DNA of 11,954 bases from an uncultured Clostridium sp. GTDB taxonomy: Bacteria; Bacillota; Clostridia; Oscillospirales; Acutalibacteraceae. Each line of letters opens with the position of its first letter. Within the stretch, counting starts at the first letter, position 1. The position numbers and the translations under genes were made by a program. The DNA is taken from contig CABRLN010000047.1 in assembly GCA_902471875.1 (NCBI GenBank), positions 1 to 11,954 on the forward strand. Direction: 5' to 3'. The notes under the pieces are model-generated. The model had not been told where the DNA came from. It worked only from the letters and a program-made list of their open reading frames with translations, and did not search any database. Of this stretch, positions 1-6,021 are shown piece after piece.

Positions 1-1
1 A

Positions 2-30
2 TTGTAATAATTTGATTTTTATAGTAAAAT
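2..30 (+). promoter_or_regulatory. Possible sigma-A promoter of the first gene cluster
   Basis: TTGTAA at 2-7 and TAAAAT at 25-30 are separated by 17 nt, the standard sigma-A spacing, and lie about 40 nt upstream of the first start codon. The -35 box matches the consensus at only four of six positions, and in sequence this AT-rich such matches arise by chance. The true promoter could also lie left of the window. Confidence 0.35.
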
Positions 31-69
31 AAACATAAAAAGTGGTGTATGGTTAAGGAGGTGGGTATA

Positions 70-1668
70 ATGGCAGATTCAATTAAAAATTTTAAAAATA
101 ATTTTGGCGGATATGATACTAAATATTGCGGAAGTTTTTATAGAAGAGACGAATCTATAAAACTTAATGATTATTGCGATATAAAGAATGAAATATTTAA
201 AGAAGATTCATTAAGTATTAATAATATTATATTAGAAAATATTTATTCTTTTTTGGCTGAAAAGCTTATAAATTCTCTTCAAGATTATTTCTCATCTCAA
301 GAACAAATAAATGCTATGAATACCTTTTTTACAAAGTATTCATATGTTATGCCTGCTGATAAGTATAAAATTTACAGCAATATTATTAAAGAAAAAAATT
401 TTTCTACACAAGAAAAATTGGTCTTGCTTGACGAAATTAATAATTTAAGTGTTATAAATAAAAATAAAATAATTAATATTTTAAAAAAGCTTCTTGAAAG
501 CAATTTTAATTTAGATAAGCGTTTAAAAAAGCACATTCAAAATAAAATTACGTTATTAGAGATAGTCGAAAAAAGTAAGTTTGTAATAGATATTTTACCT
601 ATAAATCAAGTTGAACCAAATGAAAATAATGCAGTGGACAAGTCTGATTACGAGCATAAAAAAATTGTTGAAAATATAGAAAATATAAAATCCAATATTA
701 TACGTAATCTTAATACTATTACTGAAATTGTGAGAAAAAGCGATACTGTTCAAAATGATACTTTTATACGGACACAACAGACTGTAAGCATAAACAGCAG
801 TGGTGACAGTATATCTGCTTCTATTGTTATGCCGGCTGAGAAAGACAAAATTGATGTTAATACAAAAATAATCAGTAGTAATTATGACTATAAAACAACA
901 ATAAATTGCTTAAACGATGAAATTAAAGATCAAATTTCTAAACTACTGATAATATTGAACAATGAGAACAAATTACCGAAGCAAGAAAATACGAATATCG
1001 AAAACTTTGTGAATTTGACAGAAAACAGTGAATTAGAAAATCGTTCGTCAGATAATAAGGAAGAAATTACGAGTGTAAATCATCTTAATCAAGATGATTT
1101 ACAAGATAATAGTATTGATAATGATAGTCTTAATGCTGTATTCAAAAATACATCAAATGAATTTAATTATAAGCCAAGCATTACAAAAACTTTAGTAAAT
1201 TCAAAAGAATATTTTAAGTTTGGTGCAGGAGTAAAAAGAGAAACTGATTTTTTTTCAATATTACTTCCAAGTGGCTATATCGCTGAAAGTAATATTTCTG
1301 AAGGAAAGGTTTTAATGTATTTGCCTTCTTCTAGAAACTTTAATAGAGAAGAACAGTTTTTTTACTCGCCCTTAGTTATCTGTGTTAATAGATTAAAAAA
1401 TAAAAATATTGCCAATATTCCCATCTTTTTCAGCAATGCCCTGAATGAATGTACGAAAAAAAAAATGCAGTATAAAAACACTTCGGTAAATGGTTATCCC
1501 GCAGTTATTAAGTATAAAAATGACAAAAATATATTTTATGTTTCCGTTTTAAACTATCGTGAAGACTGCTTGTATGAGTTTAAGTTCACTTTTAACGGTA
1601 AAGTAAATAATAAAACAAGTATTGTTCAGCGAATTTTGTCAGGAATAAGGTTTGGAGGTGCAAAATAA
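70..1668 (+). CDS. Hypothetical soluble protein, 532 residues, unknown function
   Basis: I do not recognise this protein. The start at 70 is chosen because AAGGAGGTG at 55-63 is well placed for it; an in-frame ATG at 49 lies upstream of that site and has none of its own. No signal peptide or membrane segment is visible, so it is probably cytoplasmic. Residues about 30-180 look helical and rich in Asn, Lys, Ile and Leu. Residues about 190-375 are polar and Asn/Glu/Ser-rich, probably a flexible linker with some coiled-coil character. Residues about 378-532 form a distinct C-terminal domain with alternating hydrophobic strands and aromatics (for example LLPSGY, VNGYPAVIKY, SGIRFGG), loosely reminiscent of a PsbP/Mog1-like fold; that comparison is a weak guess. 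The gene is extremely AT-rich, more so than rpsB-tsf, and contains a run of ten A at 1456-1465. Its stop codon directly abuts the GTG start of the PAP2 gene, so the two are almost certainly co-transcribed and probably translationally coupled. Confidence 0.8.
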   Translation: MADSIKNFKNNFGGYDTKYCGSFYRRDESIKLNDYCDIKNEIFKEDSLSINNIILENIYSFLAEKLINSLQDYFSSQEQINAMNTFFTKYSYVMPADKYKIYSNIIKEKNFSTQEKLVLLDEINNLSVINKNKIINILKKLLESNFNLDKRLKKHIQNKITLLEIVEKSKFVIDILPINQVEPNENNAVDKSDYEHKKIVENIENIKSNIIRNLNTITEIVRKSDTVQNDTFIRTQQTVSINSSGDSISASIVMPAEKDKIDVNTKIISSNYDYKTTINCLNDEIKDQISKLLIILNNENKLPKQENTNIENFVNLTENSELENRSSDNKEEITSVNHLNQDDLQDNSIDNDSLNAVFKNTSNEFNYKPSITKTLVNSKEYFKFGAGVKRETDFFSILLPSGYIAESNISEGKVLMYLPSSRNFNREEQFFYSPLVICVNRLKNKNIANIPIFFSNALNECTKKKMQYKNTSVNGYPAVIKYKNDKNIFYVSVLNYREDCLYEFKFTFNGKVNNKTSIVQRILSGIRFGGAK

Positions 1669-2205
1669 GTGTTTTTTGACTTTCCAATCTTGTATTTCAT
1701 ACAAGAGCATATAGTGTCGCCTGCTTTTAACAGTATTATGATTTTTTCATCTGCTATTGGTGAATATGGTGCTGTATGGCTGTTTATATCTTTTATTCTT
1801 CTTTTTTCACGAAAAACACGAGTTTGCGGAATATTAATGATTTGTGCAATGGCATTTTGCTTTATTACGGGTGAAATAGTCACTAAAAATTTAATATGCA
1901 GAATACGTCCATGTTTTCAGGACTTAACAGTGCATATGCTTGTAGAAAAACCAAATAGCTATTCTTTTCCATCAGGACATTCCTCGTCATCTTTTGCGGC
2001 AGCAGTTGTGGTATTCTATTTTAATAAAAAGCTTGGTTTTTTAACATTGCTTATGGCGGCTGTTATCGCATTCTCAAGAATGTATCTGTTTGTTCATTTT
2101 CCAAGTGATGTTCTTGCTGGAATATTATGGGGAATAATAGGTGCATTACTTATTATATTTATTTACCGTAAATTTTTTGACCCAAAGCTGAAAGGAATTG
2201 TGTAA
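1669..2205 (+). CDS. PAP2-family membrane phosphatase (phosphatidic acid / undecaprenyl pyrophosphate phosphatase type)
   Basis: This 178-residue integral membrane protein has all three signature motifs of the PAP2 superfamily: K73-x6-R80-P81, PSGH at 101-104, and S136-R137-x5-H143-x3-D147. In characterised members H104 acts as the general acid, H143 is the nucleophile and the Lys/Arg residues bind phosphate, with the active site facing outward. Hydrophobic stretches at roughly 20-47, 52-71, 106-117, 122-140 and 146-166 give the usual multi-pass topology. The likely substrate is a lipid phosphate or pyrophosphate, such as the undecaprenyl carrier of cell-wall synthesis (BcrC/PgpB-like), but motifs do not settle substrate. 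The start is GTG, supported by GGAGGT at 1654-1659 inside the end of the preceding gene, with a 9-nt spacer. There is no gap between the previous stop and this start. A longer ATG-started version is not possible because of that stop. Confidence 0.93.
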   Translation: MFFDFPILYFIQEHIVSPAFNSIMIFSSAIGEYGAVWLFISFILLFSRKTRVCGILMICAMAFCFITGEIVTKNLICRIRPCFQDLTVHMLVEKPNSYSFPSGHSSSSFAAAVVVFYFNKKLGFLTLLMAAVIAFSRMYLFVHFPSDVLAGILWGIIGALLIIFIYRKFFDPKLKGIV

Positions 2206-2215
2206 GTGTGATTTT

Positions 2216-2452
2216 ATGAAGAGCTACGCATTTTTAGGTTATAGCAAAAATAATAAATTTTGCATTAAAGGTATTGACATTTTTAAATATAATTGGATAA
2301 TGTTAGGTGAAGTGGTTGTGGTTATTGAACCTAAAAGCGGTCAGCCCAGAAATTTTTCCGCCTATAAGGTAGAAATCAGCAAAACAAAAGAAATTTGTTT
2401 TGTTGCCGGCAAGGTTCAAGATGGTGTCTGGGCTTTTTTTGATTATGAATAA
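2216..2452 (+). CDS. Small hypothetical protein, 78 residues
   Basis: I do not recognise a family. From the ATG at 2216 the product is 78 residues, with no signal peptide or clear membrane segment. It has a Lys/Cys-containing N-terminal part (GYSKNNKFCIKGID) and then alternating hydrophobic and polar residues that suggest a small beta-rich fold ending in WAFFDYE. An in-frame TTG at 2198 overlaps the end of the PAP2 gene, but the AAGGA at 2192-2196 is too close to serve it and too far (19 nt) to serve the ATG. The ATG therefore lacks a good Shine-Dalgarno site, and expression may depend on translational coupling with the PAP2 gene that ends 10 nt upstream. Placement between PAP2 and the GlmU-like gene, with only 17 nt to the latter, supports a real co-transcribed gene. 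Function unknown. Confidence 0.62.
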   Translation: MKSYAFLGYSKNNKFCIKGIDIFKYNWIMLGEVVVVIEPKSGQPRNFSAYKVEISKTKEICFVAGKVQDGVWAFFDYE

Positions 2453-2469
2453 TTTTGGAGGATTATCTT

Positions 2470-3153
2470 ATGTTTACTAAACTTGAAATTAAGTCTTTGC
2501 TTGACTGTTCGCATACAATAGCAGCAAGTCTTTTTGAGACTGCAACATACCCTTGGGAGGTTCTTGACAAAATTGGTGATTTTATTATGGAAATAGGACC
2601 AACGCTCCCTTCTGAAAAATACGATCAAATAGGCGATAATATGTGGATAGCTAAAACAGCAAATGTTGCACCTTCAGCAATGCTTAACGGACCTCTTATT
2701 ATTGGTGAGCATGCTGAGGTAAGGCATTGTGCTTTTATAAGAGGTAAAGCTATTATAGGTAACAATTCGGTAGTGGGCAATTCAACAGAGGTTAAAAATT
2801 CAATTTTGTTTGACAATGTGCAAGCACCGCATTTTAATTATGTGGGTGATTCTATTTACGGTTATAAATCTCACACAGGTGCAGGTGTAATTGCATCCAA
2901 TTTAAAGTCGGATAAATCAAATGTTTTTATAACTATTGATGATAAAAAAATTGACACAGGGTTGAAAAAATTTGGAGCAGTAATTGGTGACTATGTTGAG
3001 GTTGGCTGTAACTCAGTTTTAAATCCGGGAACGGTAATTGGCAGAAATACCGCTGTTTACCCTGTATCAAGAGTACGCGGTTATGTTGCAGAAGGAAGTA
3101 TTTATAAAAGGGCAGACGATGTTGTAGAAAAGTTTTTGCCTGATGTTGAGTAA
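2470..3153 (+). CDS. GlmU-like left-handed beta-helix acetyltransferase, lacking the pyrophosphorylase domain
   Basis: The 227-residue product has a short helical N-terminus (about 1-50) followed by hexapeptide repeats of the left-handed beta-helix type from about 55 to 205 (for example IIGEHAEV, IIGNNSVV, VIGDYVEV, VIGRNTAV). It resembles the C-terminal acetyltransferase half of GlmU. The segment H121-F-N-Y124-V-G126-D127 matches the H-x-x-Y-x-G-D motif that holds GlmU's catalytic histidine, and GAGVIASN at 137-144 matches the glycine-rich acetyl-CoA region. The N-terminal uridylyltransferase domain of GlmU (about 230 residues) is absent, so UDP-GlcNAc formation is not expected. Similar stand-alone Clostridia proteins are often labelled 'UDP-N-acetylglucosamine pyrophosphorylase', a name this architecture does not support. 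An acyl or acetyl transfer to a sugar phosphate or nucleotide sugar is likely, but the substrate is unproven. The start is the ATG at 2470 with GGAGG at 2457-2461 and an 8-nt spacer; the in-frame TTG at 2455 overlaps that site. It is the last gene of the first cluster. Confidence 0.85.
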   Translation: MFTKLEIKSLLDCSHTIAASLFETATYPWEVLDKIGDFIMEIGPTLPSEKYDQIGDNMWIAKTANVAPSAMLNGPLIIGEHAEVRHCAFIRGKAIIGNNSVVGNSTEVKNSILFDNVQAPHFNYVGDSIYGYKSHTGAGVIASNLKSDKSNVFITIDDKKIDTGLKKFGAVIGDYVEVGCNSVLNPGTVIGRNTAVYPVSRVRGYVAEGSIYKRADDVVEKFLPDVE

Positions 3154-3175
3154 AAAATTAATAATTTATTAGCTT

Positions 3176-3218
3176 AGGCAGAAAATATTTGAAAAAGACT
3201 TGCAAATATTTTCTGCCT
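3176..3218. terminator. Perfect 16-bp inverted repeat, probable terminator of the first gene cluster
   Basis: AGGCAGAAAATATTTG (3176-3191) pairs perfectly with its complement at 3203-3218 around an 11-nt loop. It lies 22 nt after the stop of the GlmU-like gene. On the plus strand it is followed by GTGTTAAAATATTT rather than a clean T-run, so intrinsic termination may be weak; reading leftward on the minus strand the following sequence is also only T-rich. The right arm contains the -35 box of the rpsB promoter. Confidence 0.6.
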
Positions 3219-3228
3219 GTGTTAAAAT
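3200..3228 (+). promoter_or_regulatory. rpsB-tsf promoter with extended -10
   Basis: TTGCAA at 3200-3205, a 17-nt spacer, and TAAAAT at 3223-3228 preceded by TG at 3220-3221 (extended -10, TGTTAAAAT) form a good sigma-A promoter. Transcription would begin near 3235, leaving a leader of about 100 nt before rpsB. The -35 box lies inside the right arm of the preceding inverted repeat. Confidence 0.7.
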
Positions 3229-3233
3229 ATTTA

Positions 3234-3329
3234 GGCACTACGCACGTTGACACTTTTTGCCGGGTGCTGTTAGCCATTAACAGTTGGTAAATTATATGGG
3301 TGCAACGGAGGATTTATAACCTAAGGAGG
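3234..3329 (+). promoter_or_regulatory. Structured rpsB leader, candidate S2 autoregulatory element
   Basis: The leader is noticeably richer in G and C than the flanking intergenic DNA and can fold. CGTTG at 3245-3249 pairs with CAACG at 3303-3307 to close a domain, inside which CTGTTA (3267-3272) and TAACAG (3278-3283) form a hairpin with a GCCAT loop; GCAC at 3242-3245 and GTGC at 3264-3267 could add a helix. The nine bases GGAGGATTT occur twice, at 3307-3315 and 3325-3333. Only the second, within AAGGAGG at 3323-3329, is correctly spaced (8 nt) for rpsB translation. S2 represses its own operon through the leader in E. coli; control of that kind here is inferred from structure and position. 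Confidence 0.5.
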
Positions 3330-3337
3330 ATTTTAAA

Positions 3338-4090
3338 ATGGCAGTAGTATCAATGAAACAACTTTTAGAGGCAGGCGTTCACTTTGGTCACCAGACAAGA
3401 AGATGGAACCCTAAAATGGCTGAGTATATTTTCACAGAGCGTAATGGTATTTACATTATTGATTTGCAGAAAACTGTAAAAAAGCTTGAAGAAGCTTACG
3501 CTTTTGTACGTGAACTTTCAATGGAAGGTAAAAGCGTATTGTTTGTAGGCACAAAGAAGCAAGCTCAGGATTCTGTTAAGGAAGAAGCTGAAAGAGCTGG
3601 TGCTTACTATGTAAACGCAAGATGGTTGGGCGGTATGATGACCAACTTCACAACAATTCAAAGAAGAATTAACAGACTAAAGCAGCTTCGTGCAATGGAA
3701 GAGGACGGAACTTTCGATCTTCTGCCAAAGAAAGAAGTTATTAAACTAAATCTTGAAATTGAAAAGTTAGAGAAATTTATGGGTGGTATTAAAGAAATGA
3801 AAGAAATGCCGGGTGCATTGTTCATTGTTGACCCACGTAAAGAAAGAATTGCAGTAGCAGAGGCTAAAAAGCTTGGTATTCCAATAGTGGCTATTGTAGA
3901 TACAAACTGTGACCCTGATGAAATTGACTATGTTATTCCTGGTAATGACGATGCTATTCGTGCAGTTAAGCTTATTGCAGGTACAATTGCAAATGCTATT
4001 ATTGAGGGTAACGAAGGAAAAATGGGTGCTGCAGCAGAGACTGAAGAAGCAGCAGTTGAGACAGAGGCTACAGAAGAGGCTGCTGAATAA
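3338..4090 (+). CDS. rpsB: 30S ribosomal protein S2
   Basis: This 250-residue protein is a full-length bacterial S2, a peripheral protein of the small ribosomal subunit that bridges head and body and joins late in assembly. The opening VSMKQLLEAGVHFGHQTRRW and the internal segments FVGTKKQAQ, WLGGMMTNF, LPGALFIVDP-like (MPGALFIVDP) and IPIVAIVDTNCDPD are hallmark S2 sequences. The C-terminus is an Ala/Glu-rich acidic tail, common in Firmicutes S2 and probably disordered. The ATG at 3338 has AAGGAGG at 3323-3329 with an 8-nt spacer. Codon and base composition is more GC-rich than in the neighbouring cluster, as expected for a highly expressed gene. It is followed by tsf after a 79-nt gap containing a hairpin, the conserved bacterial rpsB-tsf order. 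It is likely transcribed from the promoter at 3200-3228. Confidence 0.98.
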   Translation: MAVVSMKQLLEAGVHFGHQTRRWNPKMAEYIFTERNGIYIIDLQKTVKKLEEAYAFVRELSMEGKSVLFVGTKKQAQDSVKEEAERAGAYYVNARWLGGMMTNFTTIQRRINRLKQLRAMEEDGTFDLLPKKEVIKLNLEIEKLEKFMGGIKEMKEMPGALFIVDPRKERIAVAEAKKLGIPIVAIVDTNCDPDEIDYVIPGNDDAIRAVKLIAGTIANAIIEGNEGKMGAAAETEEAAVETEATEEAAE

Positions 4091-4105
4091 TTATTGAATT
4101 TAATC

Positions 4106-4129
4106 ACAGGGTAGATTTTTCTACCCTGT
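4106..4129 (+). terminator. rpsB-tsf intercistronic hairpin (partial terminator or processing site)
   Basis: ACAGGGTAGA (4106-4115) and TCTACCCTGT (4120-4129) form a perfect 10-bp stem with a TTTT loop. The downstream ATTGTTGTAG is only moderately T-rich, so it probably attenuates rather than stops transcription, or marks an RNA processing or stability boundary, setting the S2 to EF-Ts ratio. No obvious promoter for tsf is seen in the remaining 40 nt. Confidence 0.6.
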
Positions 4130-4169
4130 ATTGTTGTAGAATATTAAATTTATGAGAGGATTGATTAAA

Positions 4170-5078
4170 ATGGCATTTACAGCTAAAGATGTAAAAGCAT
4201 TAAGAGAAAAAACAGGTTGCGGTATGATGGACTGTAAGAAAGCTCTTACAGAAGCTGACGGCAACATGGATAAAGCAGTTGATTACCTAAGAGAGCAGGG
4301 TCTTGCAAAGCAGGCAAAGAAGAGTGGCAGAATTGCTGCTGAAGGCGTTGCTTTTGCAAAGACAAATGCTGACAATACAGTTGGCGTTGTAATTGAAGTA
4401 AACGCAGAAACAGACTTTGTTGCAAAGAATGCTGATTTCCAAGCATTTGTTGAAACTTGTGCCGACACAGTTATGCAGCAGAATCCTGCTGATGTTGAGG
4501 CTCTTCTTGCTTGTATTGCTGCTGGTTCAACAGAAACAGTTGATGCTTTATTGAAGGAGAAGATTTTAACAATTGGCGAAAATATTAAAATTCGTCGTTT
4601 TGAGCGTTTTGAAGGTGCAGTTACATCTTATATTCATGCAGGTGGCAGAATTGGTGTTATTGTTAAGTTTGACACAGATGTTGCAGACAAAGAGGGTTTC
4701 CAACCTTATGCTAAGGACGTAGCAATGCAGATTGCAGCTATTAACCCAAGTTACCTTAACAAAGATACAGTTCCTGCCGAGGTTCTTGAGCATGAAAAGA
4801 GCATTATGATGGCAGAAGTTGTCAATAGCGGTAAGCCGGAGGCTATTGCTGAAAAAATTGTTATGGGTAAAGTTGGTAAGTACTACAAGGAAAACTGCCT
4901 TGTTGATCAGGTATTTGTAAAAGACAGCAGTATGTCAGTTACTCAGTACACAAATAATGTTGCTAAGGAGCTTGGTGGCTCTATTACAATTACAGGCTTT
5001 GTTCGTTATGAAAAGGGCGAAGGTCTTGAAAAGCGTGAAGATAATTTTGCTGATGAAGTAGCAAATATGGTAAAATAA
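4170..5078 (+). CDS. tsf: Translation elongation factor Ts
   Basis: The 302-residue product is EF-Ts, the guanine nucleotide exchange factor that regenerates EF-Tu-GTP in the cytoplasm. The N-terminal UBA-like domain is clear (KTGCGMMDCKKAL at about 14-26), followed by the EF-Tu-contacting core motif T81-D82-F83-V84 within EVNAETDFVAKN. A dimerisation core with the expected later segments (GRIGVIVKF, DVAMQIAA, KYYKENCLVDQVFVKD) completes it, and the length is typical for Clostridia. The ATG at 4170 (MAFTAKDVKALREKTG) is chosen over the in-frame ATG at 4152 because the family begins at this point and GAGAGG at 4154-4159, with a 10-nt spacer, serves it; the upstream ATG overlaps that site and has none of its own. 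It is the second gene of the rpsB-tsf operon and is followed by weak hairpins and then a strong bidirectional terminator. Confidence 0.98.
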   Translation: MAFTAKDVKALREKTGCGMMDCKKALTEADGNMDKAVDYLREQGLAKQAKKSGRIAAEGVAFAKTNADNTVGVVIEVNAETDFVAKNADFQAFVETCADTVMQQNPADVEALLACIAAGSTETVDALLKEKILTIGENIKIRRFERFEGAVTSYIHAGGRIGVIVKFDTDVADKEGFQPYAKDVAMQIAAINPSYLNKDTVPAEVLEHEKSIMMAEVVNSGKPEAIAEKIVMGKVGKYYKENCLVDQVFVKDSSMSVTQYTNNVAKELGGSITITGFVRYEKGEGLEKREDNFADEVANMVK

Positions 5079-5139
5079 TTCAGTCTTTGGCGAATTATTT
5101 AATTTATTTCTAAAAACTCACTGTTTAAGCTGTTTTTAG
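5073..5139 (+). terminator. tsf: Weak AT-rich hairpins after tsf
   Basis: Two small stems follow or overlap the tsf stop codon: AAATAATTC (5073-5081) with GAATTATTT (5092-5100), loop 10 nt, and CTAAAAAC (5110-5117) with GTTTTTAG (5132-5139), loop 14 nt. Neither is followed by a proper T-run. They may protect the transcript end or contribute to termination, but the stronger terminator is at 5381-5414. Confidence 0.35.
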
Positions 5140-5380
5140 GACTTATCTCCTGACACAGCTGTATTAAAAAATGACATAATTTATGAAGAAAATAACATAA
5201 CTTTTCACCTTAAGTTGTGTCAAAGTTGTGTACAAAATTGTGTCAACTCAAAAGTTACCTTCCATTGGTGAAATTTAACACAACTTTTTAAAAGGCTTAG
5301 CTTAAAATTAATAACAATGAGTTTAAGTTAGAGTTTGATTTACAATATCAATATAACAGATAAAATCATAGTAAAAAATA
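5140..5380. other. Non-coding region with clustered TTGTGT repeats
   Basis: No gene is visible here. AAGTTGTGT (5212-5220), AAAGTTGTGT (5222-5231) and AAATTGTGT (5235-5243) are near-direct repeats at 10-13 nt intervals. ACACAACTTT at 5278-5287 is the exact reverse complement of the middle copy, and TTTCACC (5203-5209) is complementary to GGTGAAA (5267-5273), so 5203-5287 can fold into a long stem-loop with competing partners. ACAGCTGT at 5155-5162 is a short perfect palindrome. The role is unknown; it could be a transcript-end structure, a protein-binding site or a relic of a mobile sequence. Confidence 0.45.
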
Positions 5381-5414
5381 GGGTAGAGGACTACATAATT
5401 GTAATCTTCTACCC
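5381..5414. terminator. Bidirectional terminator between tsf and the convergent minus-strand gene
   Basis: GGGTAGAGGA (5381-5390) pairs with TCTTCTACCC (5405-5414) over 10 bp with one G-U wobble, and the loop holds a further TACA/TGTA stem (5392-5395 / 5400-5403). On the plus strand it is followed by TTATTTTATTGCTTTTTTTC, and on the minus strand by TATTTTTTAC, so both sides carry T-rich tails. It lies 5 nt past the stop of the minus-strand gene and suits two converging transcripts. Confidence 0.85.
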
Positions 5415-5419
5415 TTATT

Positions 5420-5881
5420 TTATTGCTTTTTTTCTTTAAATTTAAAAATAATCTTACCGAACAATTTATAATATGGCACAGGCATTTCATTAAAAATATA
5501 ATAATTTATGGTATCTGCAAGAAATATAGCTACAATAGATAAAAATATCCAAATTAGACTAAATGGCAGACATATTATACCATCATAATTCATCCACATG
5601 TTACTATAATCCCACATAGGTTCAAAAGCATATATTTTACATATTATCCCCATTGTAAACTCCATTGCAGTAATTATTATGCTGCCAATACATCCCTGCA
5701 GTAATATATCCATGTTCCAAGATATTTTGCTATTAAGTTTATCAATTATTACAACGGATATTCCACCGCAAATCCCCATAAGAAAATAGCTATATCCTCT
5801 AAAACAAGACTCAATAGTTATGTATGAACAAAAACCTACTATAAACAATGTTATATTTTTTATTAATACTGCTTTTTTCAT
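5420..5881 (-). CDS. CmpB-like small membrane protein ('putative ABC transporter permease' family)
   Basis: The 153-residue product is an integral membrane protein with about four hydrophobic segments (roughly 5-23, 30-46, 58-81 and 102-126) and a basic C-terminal tail. The stretch around residues 74-111, with E74, W90-D-Y-S93, then N-x-x-G-I-I-C-L and FSLIW, matches the conserved core of the family labelled putative ABC transporter type IV or CmpB-like, common in Firmicutes. The transporter label rests on little experiment, and no ATPase gene lies nearby. The start at 5881 is preferred because GGAG lies 9 nt upstream (complement of 5891-5894); the ATG five codons earlier at 5896 overlaps that site and has no ribosome binding site. 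It is convergent with tsf and divergent from the giant YD-repeat gene, and appears to be a single-gene unit ending at the bidirectional terminator. The physiological role is unknown. Confidence 0.8.
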   Translation of the reverse strand: MKKAVLIKNITLFIVGFCSYITIESCFRGYSYFLMGICGGISVVIIDKLNSKISWNMDILLQGCIGSIIITAMEFTMGIICKIYAFEPMWDYSNMWMNYDGIICLPFSLIWIFLSIVAIFLADTINYYIFNEMPVPYYKLFGKIIFKFKEKKQ

Positions 5882-5980
5882 GCTAATCAACTCCATTACT
5901 AATAAATTTTCATATTATCTTTTAATAAAACTTCATATCAGTATATGCTATATTACTTTCTTTTATTTTATATTTCATTA

Positions 5981-6021
5981 ATGCAGTCTTTTTGTTTTAT
6001 AGAAGTAAAAAGATACTGCAT
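5981..6021. repeat. Long imperfect inverted repeat in the divergent intergenic region
   Basis: ATGCAGTCTTTTT (5981-5993) is complementary to AAAAAGATACTGCAT (6007-6021) except for a two-base AT bulge, around a 13-nt loop. It lies about 100 nt upstream of the minus-strand gene and about 400 nt upstream of the YD-repeat gene. The plus-strand side is followed by GTTTTTTAATTTT at 6031-6043, so it could be a terminator for a leftover plus-strand transcript, or a binding site. Confidence 0.5.

Noticed and set aside
595..777. Minus-strand frame in the first hypothetical gene
   Set aside because: It is a short AT-rich frame with no ribosome binding site, opposite a well-supported gene.
1626..1883. 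Minus-strand frame across the junction with the PAP2 gene
   Set aside because: It opposes the motif-bearing PAP2 gene and shows no family features.
2443..2816. Two minus-strand frames opposite the GlmU-like gene
   Set aside because: They are antisense shadows of a conserved beta-helix coding region.
3909..4097. Plus-strand frame overlapping the end of rpsB
   Set aside because: The translation is a Leu/Gln-rich artefact of the Ala/Glu codons of the S2 tail read in another frame.
4246..4468. Two overlapping minus-strand reading frames inside tsf
   Set aside because: They lie wholly within a highly conserved gene on the other strand, have low-complexity translations and lack ribosome binding sites.
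5140..5380. Possible CRISPR or iteron array from the TTGTGT repeats
   Set aside because: Units are only 9-10 bases, imperfect, with spacing too short for CRISPR spacers, and there is no replication or cas gene nearby.
5381..5414. Shared GGGTAGA/TCTACCC arms in this terminator and the rpsB-tsf hairpin as a repeat family
   Set aside because: Only seven bases are common and the loops differ, so independent hairpins are the simpler explanation.
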